From: Methanohalobium evestigatum Z-7303 | GTDB lineage: Archaea; Halobacteriota; Methanosarcinia; Methanosarcinales; Methanosarcinaceae | DNA length: 64,000 nt | Direction of reading: 5' to 3' | Assembly: GCF_000196655.1 (NCBI RefSeq) | Contig: NC_014253.1 | Coordinates: forward strand, 2,063,423 to 2,127,422 | Part shown: one piece after another, positions 25,526 through 33,521 of the stretch | Layout: each line of letters opens with the position of its first letter | Position numbering within the stretch: position 1 is the stretch's first letter | Notes under the pieces: model-generated | Database searches by the model: none | Seen by the model: the letters and a program-made list of their open reading frames with translations, nothing else | What the model was told of the DNA's origin: nothing | Made by a program: the position numbers and the translations under genes

Positions 25526-26720
25526 CTGACGTACTCCCACGGATAAATCCGTGGGGTTCTGTGGTCGGTGGGCGTCACACCGTTGCCACTTGCGGGGCGC
25601 CAGTACTCCCGTACGATGCATCTCTGTCTGCACCGCATTGATCTCCGGTGCGCATAGCTATATTGAACGCCGCGTTTGCGTCCGCATGATCAACGTGTCC
25701 ACAATGAAGACACTTGAATGAATCTCCATTTCTAATACCCAGATAACCACATCTACTGCAGTTCTGCGAAGTATATTCGGGTTTTACAAATTCAATTTTG
25801 ACTCCAAGCAGCCTGGCTTTGTATTCCAACATAAATTGTAGTTGATAGAACGACCAGCTGTGCAGGGAGTATTTGAACGATTTTTTACATTTCACAGAAT
25901 CCCTTATACCTTTCAGGTTCTCCATCCTGATACCACAGTTATTGGCAGCAGCGGTTTCCACTATCCTGGAACTGATTTTTTGGTTCAGATCCCTGACAAT
26001 CCTTGACTCTCTGTCATTGACCTGTTTAACCTTCTTGTATTTTCCTTTGACCTGTAGTTTCCTACGGTCGTTTTTATATTTCAGATGTATATGCTGTGCT
26101 TTTTTACCCAGTTTCCATACTTTACCAGTCTTCGGGTTAGACATCACAGCTATATGTCCGGTTGTATTCAAATCGACACCCAGATAATCCTCCGGTTCTA
26201 TTTGTTCTCTCTCAGGCACGGTCACCGACACATAAACGTATTTCTCACCGATTTCAATCTGGTTGATTTTTTCAAAATTATCAGGAAAATAATACCTCAA
26301 ATCAAGTTTAAGAGGAGTTATCCTTATTTTTCTCTCATTCCTGTTTAACTTTACACTCTGGTTAGGTATTGTCAGTTTAACACTATTTACCTTTTTAGCG
26401 GATTTATCTTTAGCATATTTATTGAGAATCTGGTTTGAAATAGCCGATTTCAATCCGATATGCTTGACATCTTTAGATGAACGGGTACGATATTTGACAC
26501 CATATTCGGCTACTTGCTTAGCTTTTGCAAGTTCTTCAGAGAAATCCCGATCATGTTTGATTTTATAAGTTAGTATCAAATATCATCGCCTCTGTTAAAA
26601 GATACGGGCTGATAGAATAAAATAATTATGGTTAATAAATCAATAACCAACGAGGTTGTTTCATCCAACGGTTAGATACCGTTGGCTTTCACGTACCCCT
26701 GTTGCCCCATCTTCGTAAAT
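25526..26720 (-). mobile_element. TnpB-only IS605-type element (element C)
   Basis: The right-end hairpin is CCCACGGAT-AA-ATCCGTGGG (25536-25555). The left-end hairpin is CAACGGT-TAGAT-ACCGTTG (26666-26684), followed by 30 bases identical to element B (26680-26709 versus 7701-7730). CAACGAGGTTGTTT at 26650-26663 also matches element B with one change. It is inserted between a ferredoxin gene and the end of a metallo-beta-lactamase gene, with only eight bases between the left end and the latter's stop codon. Confidence 0.75.
25575..26579 (-). CDS. tnpB: TnpB RNA-guided nuclease with zinc finger
   Basis: 334 residues. RuvC catalytic residues are present: Asp in YLGVDLNTTGHIA (near 134), Glu in GIRMENLKGIRD (near 217) and Asp in DHADANAAFNIAM (near 303). 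The zinc finger CSRCGYLGIRNGDSFKCLHCG lies between the last two. The N-terminus is short and lacks the HPTPEQEKKL-type helix seen in the element B protein; the two TnpB sequences are only distantly related although their element ends are almost the same. No tnpA gene accompanies it. The GC content of the gene's 3' end is slightly higher than the surroundings, as expected for the omega RNA region. Confidence 0.9.
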   Translation of the reverse strand: MILTYKIKHDRDFSEELAKAKQVAEYGVKYRTRSSKDVKHIGLKSAISNQILNKYAKDKSAKKVNSVKLTIPNQSVKLNRNERKIRITPLKLDLRYYFPDNFEKINQIEIGEKYVYVSVTVPEREQIEPEDYLGVDLNTTGHIAVMSNPKTGKVWKLGKKAQHIHLKYKNDRRKLQVKGKYKKVKQVNDRESRIVRDLNQKISSRIVETAAANNCGIRMENLKGIRDSVKCKKSFKYSLHSWSFYQLQFMLEYKARLLGVKIEFVKPEYTSQNCSRCGYLGIRNGDSFKCLHCGHVDHADANAAFNIAMRTGDQCGADRDASYGSTGAPQVATV

Positions 26721-26728
26721 GTGTTTTT

Positions 26729-27385
26729 TCAAATATGAATGCTAACTCCTGACCCAATTTCCATAAATGAGTCTGGATACAACTTTGCTATTTTATTTTT
26801 ATTAGATGTGCAGTGACCTGCAGCAATTAATTTTAAATTTTTGAGTAAATTATATTCCTCGCTTCCGTGAAGCCCACCTATAATTCCTGCTACATCACCA
26901 TAAACAGATGCTTTTTCCATTATGTTTGTTAATCCGGGATGTGCACAACCTGTTATCACATACACTCCAGCACTTGTTTCCAGTAAAAGAGCTTGTTCCT
27001 TGATTTTATTACCGAGTTTTCCGGTCGTATATATAGATGGATGTATCTCGGTGGGCTGTGATATTTCTATTAATTTGGCTCGCGAAGATATTTCGTCTTT
27101 AAGATATTTGGAAAATGATTCAGGAACATAGACCTCAAGGTCTGGATTGGCATTAAGGATAGATGTAAGTCCACCCATATGATCCCAGTGGTGGTGAGAC
27201 AGCACAACTTTTCCAATTTCTAATGGTGAGACATCCAACATCTTTAAATTGTGAATTAGCAAGTAACCATCCCAGCCCGTATCAAATAGAATTTTGGATT
27301 GACCTGTATCTATCAGGCAGGAAAAACCCCACCCACTAAGGAATCCATTAATTGCATTATTATCATATACTACTGTTAATTTCAT
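26729..27385 (-). CDS. Metallo-beta-lactamase fold hydrolase
   Basis: 218 residues. Metal-binding motif LSHHHWDHMGG (near residues 63-73), a further His in TGCAHPGLTN (near 148), and a final His in GLHGSEE/AAGHCTSNK. The overall pattern is that of the archaeal group annotated as 7,8-dihydropterin-6-yl-methyl aminobenzene phosphate synthase-like, though that activity is a weak prediction. It is the last gene of the minus-strand half of the cluster and starts 14 bases after the DUF1847 gene. Substrate unknown. Confidence 0.75.
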   Translation of the reverse strand: MKLTVVYDNNAINGFLSGWGFSCLIDTGQSKILFDTGWDGYLLIHNLKMLDVSPLEIGKVVLSHHHWDHMGGLTSILNANPDLEVYVPESFSKYLKDEISSRAKLIEISQPTEIHPSIYTTGKLGNKIKEQALLLETSAGVYVITGCAHPGLTNIMEKASVYGDVAGIIGGLHGSEEYNLLKNLKLIAAGHCTSNKNKIAKLYPDSFMEIGSGVSIHI

Positions 27386-27399
27386 TTTTATTGCCTCAT

Positions 27400-27966
27400 T
27401 TATAAATTAAATCGGTTTTTAAGATAATAGCCAGAATAAATTGCACCCAGAGGATTGTGTGCAAGCATTCTATCCTTTACCACCAAGACAGTTACAGGTG
27501 CGTTTGAATTGTTGTTGAAAAGTATATCATGCCCAATACAAAGTCCAAGCTGGATATTTAAATCGGTTTTATTATTGTTCAGTACCATGGCTTGTGCTTT
27601 AGGATTACATGTAACTTCGAAACCTTTGTCATGAAATTTGTCCAAGTCATATTCATCTTTACTAGTACCACATACCTTACAGCAGACAGAATACACATCA
27701 AACTCTTTAGATAAAATATTATGAACAATATTTGCTTCGTTTTCCAAACCTATACAGAAAGCAATTCCCAGTTTTTTGTAGTTCATTTTTTTGGCGTATA
27801 GAACAACTTCTTCAATTCTAGTTTTTTCCATATAATATCTAGATTCTATCTGAGAAGATATTTTCATCGACTTGTAATCTTTTCCTTTATATGTAATGTT
27901 GTCAGCAATGTTTGTGCAATCTCTACCCTGAGTGCATTGCTTATCTATACATAAAGCACACCGCAT
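27400..27966 (-). CDS. DUF1847 cysteine-rich protein
   Basis: 188 residues of the DUF1847 family. The N-terminus has a Cys cluster (MRCALCIDKQCTQGRDC) that could bind iron-sulfur or zinc. Further Cys occur as CCKVCGTSKDEYD (near 95), TCNPKAQA and LGLCIGHDILF. The core (KKLGIAFCIGLENEANIV, VLVVKDRMLAHNP) is a Rossmann-like domain. It is known from genomes of strict anaerobes; function not established. Cotranscribed with MinD-type ATPases and NifX-like proteins, so a metal-cluster role is plausible by association. Confidence 0.75.
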   Translation of the reverse strand: MRCALCIDKQCTQGRDCTNIADNITYKGKDYKSMKISSQIESRYYMEKTRIEEVVLYAKKMNYKKLGIAFCIGLENEANIVHNILSKEFDVYSVCCKVCGTSKDEYDLDKFHDKGFEVTCNPKAQAMVLNNNKTDLNIQLGLCIGHDILFNNNSNAPVTVLVVKDRMLAHNPLGAIYSGYYLKNRFNL

Positions 27967-27995
27967 ATTAACTGTTCCTTTATTTTAAATAGTTT

Positions 27996-28853
27996 TTAAA
28001 GCCTTTGTGTTACACGTTCCCAGATATCCCTGATTGTCCTTGATAAATCACTATCAGAATACTCAATAATTGTTTTTTCCTGTATCATGGCTTCAACTGG
28101 TATAGTGTCGTAAGGTATCTTACCCACAACTTCAACCCCTTTTTCCCTGCAGTAATCTTCTATAACTCGAGTATTTTCCACATTTATATCATATTTATTT
28201 ATGCAGACAAGAGTTGGTATATCAAAATAATTTGTCACTTCCAATATTCTTTTAAAATCATGAATTCCTGATATACTAGGTTCTGTAACGACAAGAGTCA
28301 TATTAACTCCTGTAATAGAAGAAATAACAGAACAACCTGTTCCTGGTGGCCCATCTATAAGGATTAAATCACTGTTATATTTTTCAGCGAGTTCACTGGA
28401 TGTGTTCCTAACAGCAGTGATAAGTTTTCCACTTGCTTCTTCACCTGCTTTCAGGTTTGCATGACTCATTGGTCCATATCTTGTACTGGATTTATAATAT
28501 TTGCCTGATATCCTGTCATTAAGAGATATCGCATCTTCTGGACATATATATTCACATACACCGCAACCTTCACAAATAAAAGTATTTACATTAAAATCCT
28601 CCGTGATAGCATCAAACCTACAATAAGATTTACACAATCCACATTCTGTACAAAGATTATTGTTAACATAAGCCACCTTTGAACCTATGAATTCGAAAGT
28701 CTCCATTATTTCAGGGTTCAATATCAGGTAAATATCTGCGGCATCCACATCACAATCAGATATAACTGCATTCTCTGCAAGTGAAGCAAAAGCTGACGTG
28801 AGAGTAGTCTTCCCGGTTCCTCCTTTTCCGCTTATCACCGTAAGTTGTTTCAT
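27996..28853 (-). CDS. MinD/NBP35-type ATPase with inserted 2[4Fe-4S] domain, second copy
   Basis: 285 residues. Deviant Walker A SGKGGTGKTTLT (8-19), then a bacterial-ferredoxin insertion with two canonical four-Cys motifs (CTECGLCKSYC and CEGCGVCEYICP, residues 68-105), then switch II LIDGPPGTGCSVI (near 175). ATPases of this class, as in the Desulfovibrio ORP locus, use ATP to mediate assembly or transfer of metal clusters. The neighbouring gene encodes a paralogue with the same design; the two may form a heterodimer. Located between the other ATPase and DUF1847. Confidence 0.88.
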   Translation of the reverse strand: MKQLTVISGKGGTGKTTLTSAFASLAENAVISDCDVDAADIYLILNPEIMETFEFIGSKVAYVNNNLCTECGLCKSYCRFDAITEDFNVNTFICEGCGVCEYICPEDAISLNDRISGKYYKSSTRYGPMSHANLKAGEEASGKLITAVRNTSSELAEKYNSDLILIDGPPGTGCSVISSITGVNMTLVVTEPSISGIHDFKRILEVTNYFDIPTLVCINKYDINVENTRVIEDYCREKGVEVVGKIPYDTIPVEAMIQEKTIIEYSDSDLSRTIRDIWERVTQRL

Positions 28854-28868
28854 ACTATTACCTTGACC

Positions 28869-29711
28869 TTAGTATTTATCAATTGATTGTATACTCTCAA
28901 ACATCTGTGCAAATTGTTTTTTCCATTCAGGCATTTTTTGTACAAATGGAATTCCATTTGAATACAACTGTGCTATGTTCTTATCATAGGGTATTTTCAT
29001 CAAAACCGGAATATTTTCAGAATAGCAAAATTCCTCTACTTTACTGTCACCAACATCACAACGATTGATAATTATACCAAAAGGAATGCCTAACTCTCGT
29101 ACAACATCAAGAGTGAGTAAGAGATCATGGTACCCAAAAGGTGTAGGCTCTGTAACAAGGATACAGTAGTCAGTATCTTCAAGGGTAGCTATTGCAGGAC
29201 AAGCTGTTCCAGGAGGAGCATCAATTATTGTATTTTTATTTTTATTAATGTTTTTTTTAAGGTCTTTTATCACAGGTGATGCCATTGCCTCCCCTATATT
29301 TAGCAGACCCTGGAAAAACTCTAAATTCCCATATTCAGTTTCTGATTTTTCAATTGTACCAATACTTCGTTTTTCTTCGTCAATTGCGTCCATTGGACAG
29401 ACTATTCCACATCCACCACATCCATGGCAAAGAGTGTTGAAAAGCATTATATCTCCGGGCAATACTGCAATAGCATTAAACTGACAAAAATCCGCACATT
29501 TTCCACAAAAATTACAGTTATTTTTGTCAATTACAGGTGTTAAAATATTAACATCATCTTTTTTTACAAGATTGTATCCAAGAAAAATATTACAGTTGGG
29601 TTCTTCTACATCACAGTCAAGCAATTGGGCATCATCCAAAGAAAGTGCCAAATTAACTGAAATCGTTGTTTTACCAGTACCCCCTTTCCCACTTGCTATT
29701 GCAATGTTCAT
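28869..29711 (-). CDS. MinD/NBP35-type ATPase with inserted 2[4Fe-4S] domain, first copy
   Basis: 280 residues. Walker A ASGKGGTGKTTIS (6-17), ferredoxin insertion with CNFCGKCADFC and CHGCGGCGIVCP (about 66-110), switch region IIDAPPGTACPAI (near 165) where the usual GPPGTG is APPGTA. It starts 15 bases before the next ATPase gene, so the pair is cotranscribed. The design matches the paired iron-sulfur ATPases encoded with the orange protein in sulfate-reducing bacteria. Acts in the cytoplasm; client protein unknown, with the adjacent NifX-like proteins as first candidates. Confidence 0.88.
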   Translation of the reverse strand: MNIAIASGKGGTGKTTISVNLALSLDDAQLLDCDVEEPNCNIFLGYNLVKKDDVNILTPVIDKNNCNFCGKCADFCQFNAIAVLPGDIMLFNTLCHGCGGCGIVCPMDAIDEEKRSIGTIEKSETEYGNLEFFQGLLNIGEAMASPVIKDLKKNINKNKNTIIDAPPGTACPAIATLEDTDYCILVTEPTPFGYHDLLLTLDVVRELGIPFGIIINRCDVGDSKVEEFCYSENIPVLMKIPYDKNIAQLYSNGIPFVQKMPEWKKQFAQMFESIQSIDKY

Positions 29712-29746
29712 GTTATCTCCTTTTTAAAATTTGAAATATCTGGTTA

Positions 29747-30106
29747 TTAATGCTGATGCGATTTACATGCATTTTCTTTTGTTGCCTCTTCCAGATTTCC
29801 AGTATTCCATAATTTAAGGGCGTCTTTTACTGTTCCTTTTGCCCCCACATATACATCTATACAATAATTTTCAAACATGTTTATAGCTCCTGGACCAATT
29901 CCTGAGCATAACATTACTTCTACCCCTGATTCGGATAAAATTTCAGGAGGTTTCCTTGTACCACCCATATGTTCCCCTATGTTTGGAAGTACTTCTACCG
30001 TGTTGGTATCAGTATCTACAAGAGTATAATATGAGGCCCGTCCAAAATGTTCACATATTGAAGCCTCAAAACATCCATTATCATTGGAAGGTATACATAC
30101 TTTCAT
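29747..30106 (-). CDS. NifX/NifB-C-like metal-cluster protein, copy 2
   Basis: 119 residues, the dinitrogenase iron-molybdenum cofactor domain (PF02579 type) that also forms the ORP metal protein. CIPSNDNGCFEASICEHFGRASYYTLVDTDT (3-33) includes the family's EHFGRA motif with a His; GIGPGAINMFENY follows. Three early Cys (3, 12, 18) and a C-terminal CKSHQH give extra thiol/imidazole ligands not seen in the neighbour. It is cotranscribed with a second copy upstream (15 bases) and ATPases downstream. Binds a metal cluster by family analogy. Confidence 0.85.
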   Translation of the reverse strand: MKVCIPSNDNGCFEASICEHFGRASYYTLVDTDTNTVEVLPNIGEHMGGTRKPPEILSESGVEVMLCSGIGPGAINMFENYCIDVYVGAKGTVKDALKLWNTGNLEEATKENACKSHQH

Positions 30107-30120
30107 GAAATCACCTATAG

Positions 30121-30489
30121 TTATCTATTCATTCCATTATGAGCTTTTACTGTTGGAGCATCTGGCTCGTCAAGCAATCCTGCTTTAAAATCATCGATTG
30201 CCTTTCTGATTGTACCTGAAGCTCCAGTATATACATTAATATTGGCTTTAGAAAGTACTGAAAATGCATTAGGTCCCACATTACCAGTTATTAAAGCATC
30301 TATGTCCTTATCTACAATAGCCTGTGCAGCTTTTATACCCGCTCCTCCAGGTGCTGATTCACCAGGATTTTCGAATACTTCAAATTCCATTGATTCAGAA
30401 TCTGCAAGAACAATATACTGAGACCTCCCAAATCTTGGATCCAGTGGTTCATCCAGATTTTTACCTTTAGCTGTAATACCTATTATCAT
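30121..30489 (-). CDS. NifX/NifB-C-like metal-cluster protein, copy 1
   Basis: 122 residues of the same domain: ITAKGKNLDEPLDPRFGRSQYIVLAD (4-29), with the RFGRS motif at the ligand site, and LITGNVGPNAFSVLSKANINVYTG (66-88). It has no Cys, so metal binding would use other ligands or be shared with its partner; the orange protein of Desulfovibrio also binds its Mo-Cu cluster non-covalently. It is first in the minus-strand operon, with SD GAGGTATAAAA, and is divergent from the DUF134 regulator. Confidence 0.85.
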   Translation of the reverse strand: MIIGITAKGKNLDEPLDPRFGRSQYIVLADSESMEFEVFENPGESAPGGAGIKAAQAIVDKDIDALITGNVGPNAFSVLSKANINVYTGASGTIRKAIDDFKAGLLDEPDAPTVKAHNGMNR

Positions 30490-30544
30490 TTTTATACCTC
30501 AATTCCTATATAGATTATTTTCGTATTTTACACATAAGTGATTA

Positions 30545-30604
30545 ATTATATAAATTTAATTGATAACCTTTATATAATTTCTCACATGAGAGATATTAGG
30601 TGAT
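30545..30604 (+). promoter_or_regulatory. Promoter with palindrome and SD for the DUF134 unit
   Basis: TTTATATAAT (30569-30578) is a TATA candidate. It is followed at once by the palindrome TCTCA-CA-TGAGA (30580-30591), a likely operator, and by AGGTGAT (30598-30604), complementary to the 3' end of archaeal 16S rRNA. The intergenic region also serves the divergent nifX-like operon, so a regulator bound here could control both. Confidence 0.5.
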
Positions 30605-30607
30605 AAT

Positions 30608-30916
30608 ATACCAGGCAGACCCAGGTATCCCAGACGTGTTGAATATAAACCAAAGATTGACTATTTTAAACCCAGAGGAGTGCCCCTTTCAGAACTTGAG
30701 GTTGTATCTTTAACAGTTGAAGAGGTTGAAGCTTTACGTCTGGTTGATTTAGAAGAAATGCAACAGGAAGAAGCAGCCCAAAAAATGGGCATATCAAGAC
30801 GTGCTTTCTGGGAAGACATCCAGAATGTAAGGAAAAAAATAGCGTTTGCACTGACCAATGGTAAAGCAATAGAAATTAAAGGTGGGACTCACACCCACCT
30901 CAACGATGAAAACTAA
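30608..30916 (+). CDS. DUF134 helix-turn-helix protein, apparent AUA start
   Basis: 102 residues if begun at ATA 30608. DUF134 proteins begin with a short RPR..RRV motif and continue [13 protein letters not shown]. Both parts are here ([14 protein letters not shown] then [16 protein letters not shown]), but the codon in the expected Met position is ATA. The frame is closed a few codons upstream and the first standard start is GTG at 30680, which would remove the conserved N-terminus. AGGTGAT lies three bases before the ATA. The HTH is [30 protein letters not shown] probable regulator of the two divergent operons. Confidence 0.8.
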   Translation: MPGRPRYPRRVEYKPKIDYFKPRGVPLSELEVVSLTVEEVEALRLVDLEEMQQEEAAQKMGISRRAFWEDIQNVRKKIAFALTNGKAIEIKGGTHTHLNDEN

Positions 30917-30951
30917 TAATTTTGATTTTATACAATTAAAGGTGAAATCAT

Positions 30952-31845
30952 ATGTCTAAAGAATTCATTTCAACTGAAGATGTAGCAAAAACTAATCCAA
31001 ATGAAGCAAAAGGTAAAGAAGAAAAGACAAAATCAAAATCACCAATAGGGACTGTGAATTTGGATGGTGTGAAGAATAAAATAATGATAATGAGCGGGAA
31101 AGGTGGTGTCGGGAAAAGTACAATCGCCGCATATCTTGCATCAAGTCTGGCAAAACGTGGATACAGGGTTGGTTTACTGGACTCAGATATTCATGGACCC
31201 AGTATTCCAAAGATGTTTGGTCTGGAAAACAAGAAACCAGAAGTTGATGAAAAGGGAATAGTTCCTGTACCAGTCTCTGAAAACTTAAAAGTAATGTCTA
31301 TAGCATTTTTGTTGGAAGGAGAAGACTTCCCTGTTATCTGGCGTGGACCTGCCAAAATGGGTGCTATAAAACAATTTTTACAGGAAGTTTCATGGGGTGT
31401 ACTTGATTTTCTCATAATTGACCTCCCTCCTGGTACTGGTGATGAACCACTAAGTATTGCACAATTGATTTCGGATTTTGACGGTGCCATAGTGGTCACA
31501 ACACCACAGGATGTAGCCCTTACAAGTGTAAGGAAATCAATAAATTTCCTGGACCTTGTTGATGTCCCTGTGATTGGATTGGTTGAAAATATGAGTGGAG
31601 TTATTTGTCCCAGCTGTGGTGATGAGATAGAAGTATTTGGTGGAGGTGGTGTTGAAAAAGCTGCATCAGATTTTGGAATATCGGTACTTGCAGAATTACC
31701 CATTGAACCCCAAGTATCCCAAAAAGCCGACACAGGTGCTACCTATTCCTATGAAGGAAACGAATCAGAGTGGGACAGGAGGTTCAGCAATGTTGTAGAT
31801 TCTATTGAAAAACTGGAAAATAATACTAAAAACGATGGAAACTAA
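30952..31845 (+). CDS. Mrp/NBP35 (ApbC) family iron-sulfur carrier ATPase
   Basis: 297 residues. Walker A MSGKGGVGKSTIAAYLA (near residue 47), LLDSDIHGPSIPKMFG (near 77), switch II LIIDLPPGTGDEPLSIAQ (near 150), and the Cys pair GVICPSCGDEIEVFGGGG (near 219), which bridges a labile 4Fe-4S cluster across the dimer. The first 35 residues are Lys/Glu-rich linker. ApbC/NBP35 proteins transfer Fe-S clusters to apoproteins. Directly downstream of DUF134 and divergent from MinD-type ATPases, so it may hand clusters into the same pathway; a general housekeeping role is the alternative. Confidence 0.9.
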   Translation: MSKEFISTEDVAKTNPNEAKGKEEKTKSKSPIGTVNLDGVKNKIMIMSGKGGVGKSTIAAYLASSLAKRGYRVGLLDSDIHGPSIPKMFGLENKKPEVDEKGIVPVPVSENLKVMSIAFLLEGEDFPVIWRGPAKMGAIKQFLQEVSWGVLDFLIIDLPPGTGDEPLSIAQLISDFDGAIVVTTPQDVALTSVRKSINFLDLVDVPVIGLVENMSGVICPSCGDEIEVFGGGGVEKAASDFGISVLAELPIEPQVSQKADTGATYSYEGNESEWDRRFSNVVDSIEKLENNTKNDGN

Positions 31846-31867
31846 ATATTAAAAGGGAGTTATGATT

Positions 31868-32569
31868 ATGAATTATGCCAAAGCAAGTCAAAAACTTGTG
31901 GACTTACTTAATCTAACAGGTAAGCCCGTTGCAGTCTCATTGTTAAAACAAGAAGAAGATATTCCACACGGTTTGGAGGAAGTTTCAAACCCTGAAAGAT
32001 ACTGTCAGATGTTACAGAAAGCCCGGCTAAATGAAATCACAAGTTTTGCAACTATAGATAAACATGCATGCAAAGGTGGTGCTGCAGCAGTAGGTTTGCA
32101 GGATTATCCTGACAAACTCAAAAGCGGGAAATTGTATGTAGACAAACTTGGAAAAGAGGTTTCATACAGCGTTGCCAAGCGTGTGGTTGCAAATATGCCA
32201 AGACCGGAGCCTGGATCCACAATTGCCACAGTTATTTCTCCATTGGATAATACAGCCACAAGACCAGATGTTATAATTGTTATAGGCAACACTCTGGTAG
32301 CCAGAAGGATTGCTCAAGCTATTATATATAAACATGGTGGGAGAATGACTGCAAATTTTGCAGGTATTCAGTCAACTTGCGCAGATGCTACCGGGTCACC
32401 GTACATAACCGGTGAAGTAAATATATCTATCGGTTGTGATGGAGCAGCCAAAAACGCAGGTCTCAAAGATGATGAAATGGTTGTAGGGATTCCAGAAGAA
32501 ATTTTGGAGGATGTTGTTAACGTACTGGACATGAAAGCAAATGAATGGGATAAATGGATGAAATCCTGA
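31868..32569 (+). CDS. DUF169 protein, second copy
   Basis: 233 residues, paralogous to the gene at 19374. Shared motifs: GKPVAVSLLKQEEDIPHGLEEVSNPERYCQML, ACKGGAAAVGLQDYP, KHGGRMTANFAGIQSTCADATGSPYITG and NISIGCDGAAKNAGLKDDEMVVGIP. ATG 31868 is preferred because GGGAG (31855-31859) is eight bases upstream; another ATG at 31862 is only two bases from it. It closes the operon DUF134-mrp. Cys 45, 64, 169 and 191 are all near counterparts in the other copy. Function unknown; metal-cluster association is inferred from neighbours. Confidence 0.8.
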   Translation: MNYAKASQKLVDLLNLTGKPVAVSLLKQEEDIPHGLEEVSNPERYCQMLQKARLNEITSFATIDKHACKGGAAAVGLQDYPDKLKSGKLYVDKLGKEVSYSVAKRVVANMPRPEPGSTIATVISPLDNTATRPDVIIVIGNTLVARRIAQAIIYKHGGRMTANFAGIQSTCADATGSPYITGEVNISIGCDGAAKNAGLKDDEMVVGIPEEILEDVVNVLDMKANEWDKWMKS

Positions 32570-32597
32570 TTTTTGTATTCAGGACATCTCCCTAAAA

Positions 32598-33509
32598 TTA
32601 TTTGGTTGTTATTTCACAACCGTTTTCGGTTACTATAACTGTATGTTCAGCCTGGGACACCAAACCCCCCTCGATTTCTTTAAGTACAGGATAAGACCTT
32701 ATTGCTCCTGCCTTTTCAAGCTGTAAAAGTGCAAAATCAAGGCTTTTGGTACTGGATTGAAGCCACCGCTTTGCAAACGGTAATGTCCTGTATTTTTCAA
32801 CTTCCTTCATAAGCTTCCTTGCTGCCGGCAAGCGTACTGATTTTTTGTCTATAAGACTGTATATTTCAGCCCACGGACCATTACCTATTTTACCTGCACC
32901 ATCAGTTGCAAAAGGTTCTATTGCAATTATATCCCCTTCATTGAGTACAATGCCCTGATCAACATGTCTGTTTGGTATAGAAGGAGATGCATGAGCAATA
33001 TACCGCTCAAGACCATGCCCTGTCAGGTTAACAACCGGTTTGAAGCCGTAACCTGTTATTGCATCTTCTATAACTCTTCCAATTTCTGCAGTGTTAACTC
33101 CGCTTTTAATAACATCTATTGCTGAATTAAGGGCATCCTCTGAAGCTTTTACAAGGTCGTTATTACCCGAAAGATCAACTGTTACCGCTGAATCCGCAAT
33201 ATATCCATCCAGATGAACTCCCATATCAAGTTTCACCATATCGTCACCAAACACCGAATCATCGTCTATTGATGGTGTAGCATGAGCAGCTTCATCATTC
33301 CTTGATATATTACATGGAAATGCAGGCTGACCACCTAAATCAACGATTGTTTGTTCTACTGAATCGGCAACTTCCAGAAGTTTCTCACCTTTTTTAACCC
33401 GTTTTTTACCTTCTTCTCTTGCTTTTGACAGTATATCTCCGGCATCCATATATTTCTGGATTATTTCTTCTTCAGAGTACTGTTTTAAGTTATTATCATC
33501 CGATTTCAT
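32598..33509 (-). CDS. map: Methionine aminopeptidase, type II
   Basis: Removes N-terminal Met from new proteins. 303 residues of the archaeal type II class, including the helical insertion (residues 225-265) typical of it. Dimetal ligands: Asp in KLDMGVHLDGYIADSAVTVDL (near 95 and 106), His in NLTGHGLERY (near 165), Glu in AIEPFATDG (near 198) and Glu in QAEHTVIV near the C-terminus. A His, HATPS near 76, fits the substrate site. It is preceded on the same strand by another M24 peptidase, 12 bases apart, likely one operon. Confidence 0.93.
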   Translation of the reverse strand: MKSDDNNLKQYSEEEIIQKYMDAGDILSKAREEGKKRVKKGEKLLEVADSVEQTIVDLGGQPAFPCNISRNDEAAHATPSIDDDSVFGDDMVKLDMGVHLDGYIADSAVTVDLSGNNDLVKASEDALNSAIDVIKSGVNTAEIGRVIEDAITGYGFKPVVNLTGHGLERYIAHASPSIPNRHVDQGIVLNEGDIIAIEPFATDGAGKIGNGPWAEIYSLIDKKSVRLPAARKLMKEVEKYRTLPFAKRWLQSSTKSLDFALLQLEKAGAIRSYPVLKEIEGGLVSQAEHTVIVTENGCEITTK

Positions 33510-33521
33510 ATTAGATCATCC

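Noticed and set aside
25536-25555. Hairpins near 25.54 and 6.15 kb as ordinary terminators
   Set aside because: Both belong to the right ends of TnpB elements and share flanking sequence, so they are element ends rather than host terminators, although they might also stop transcription.
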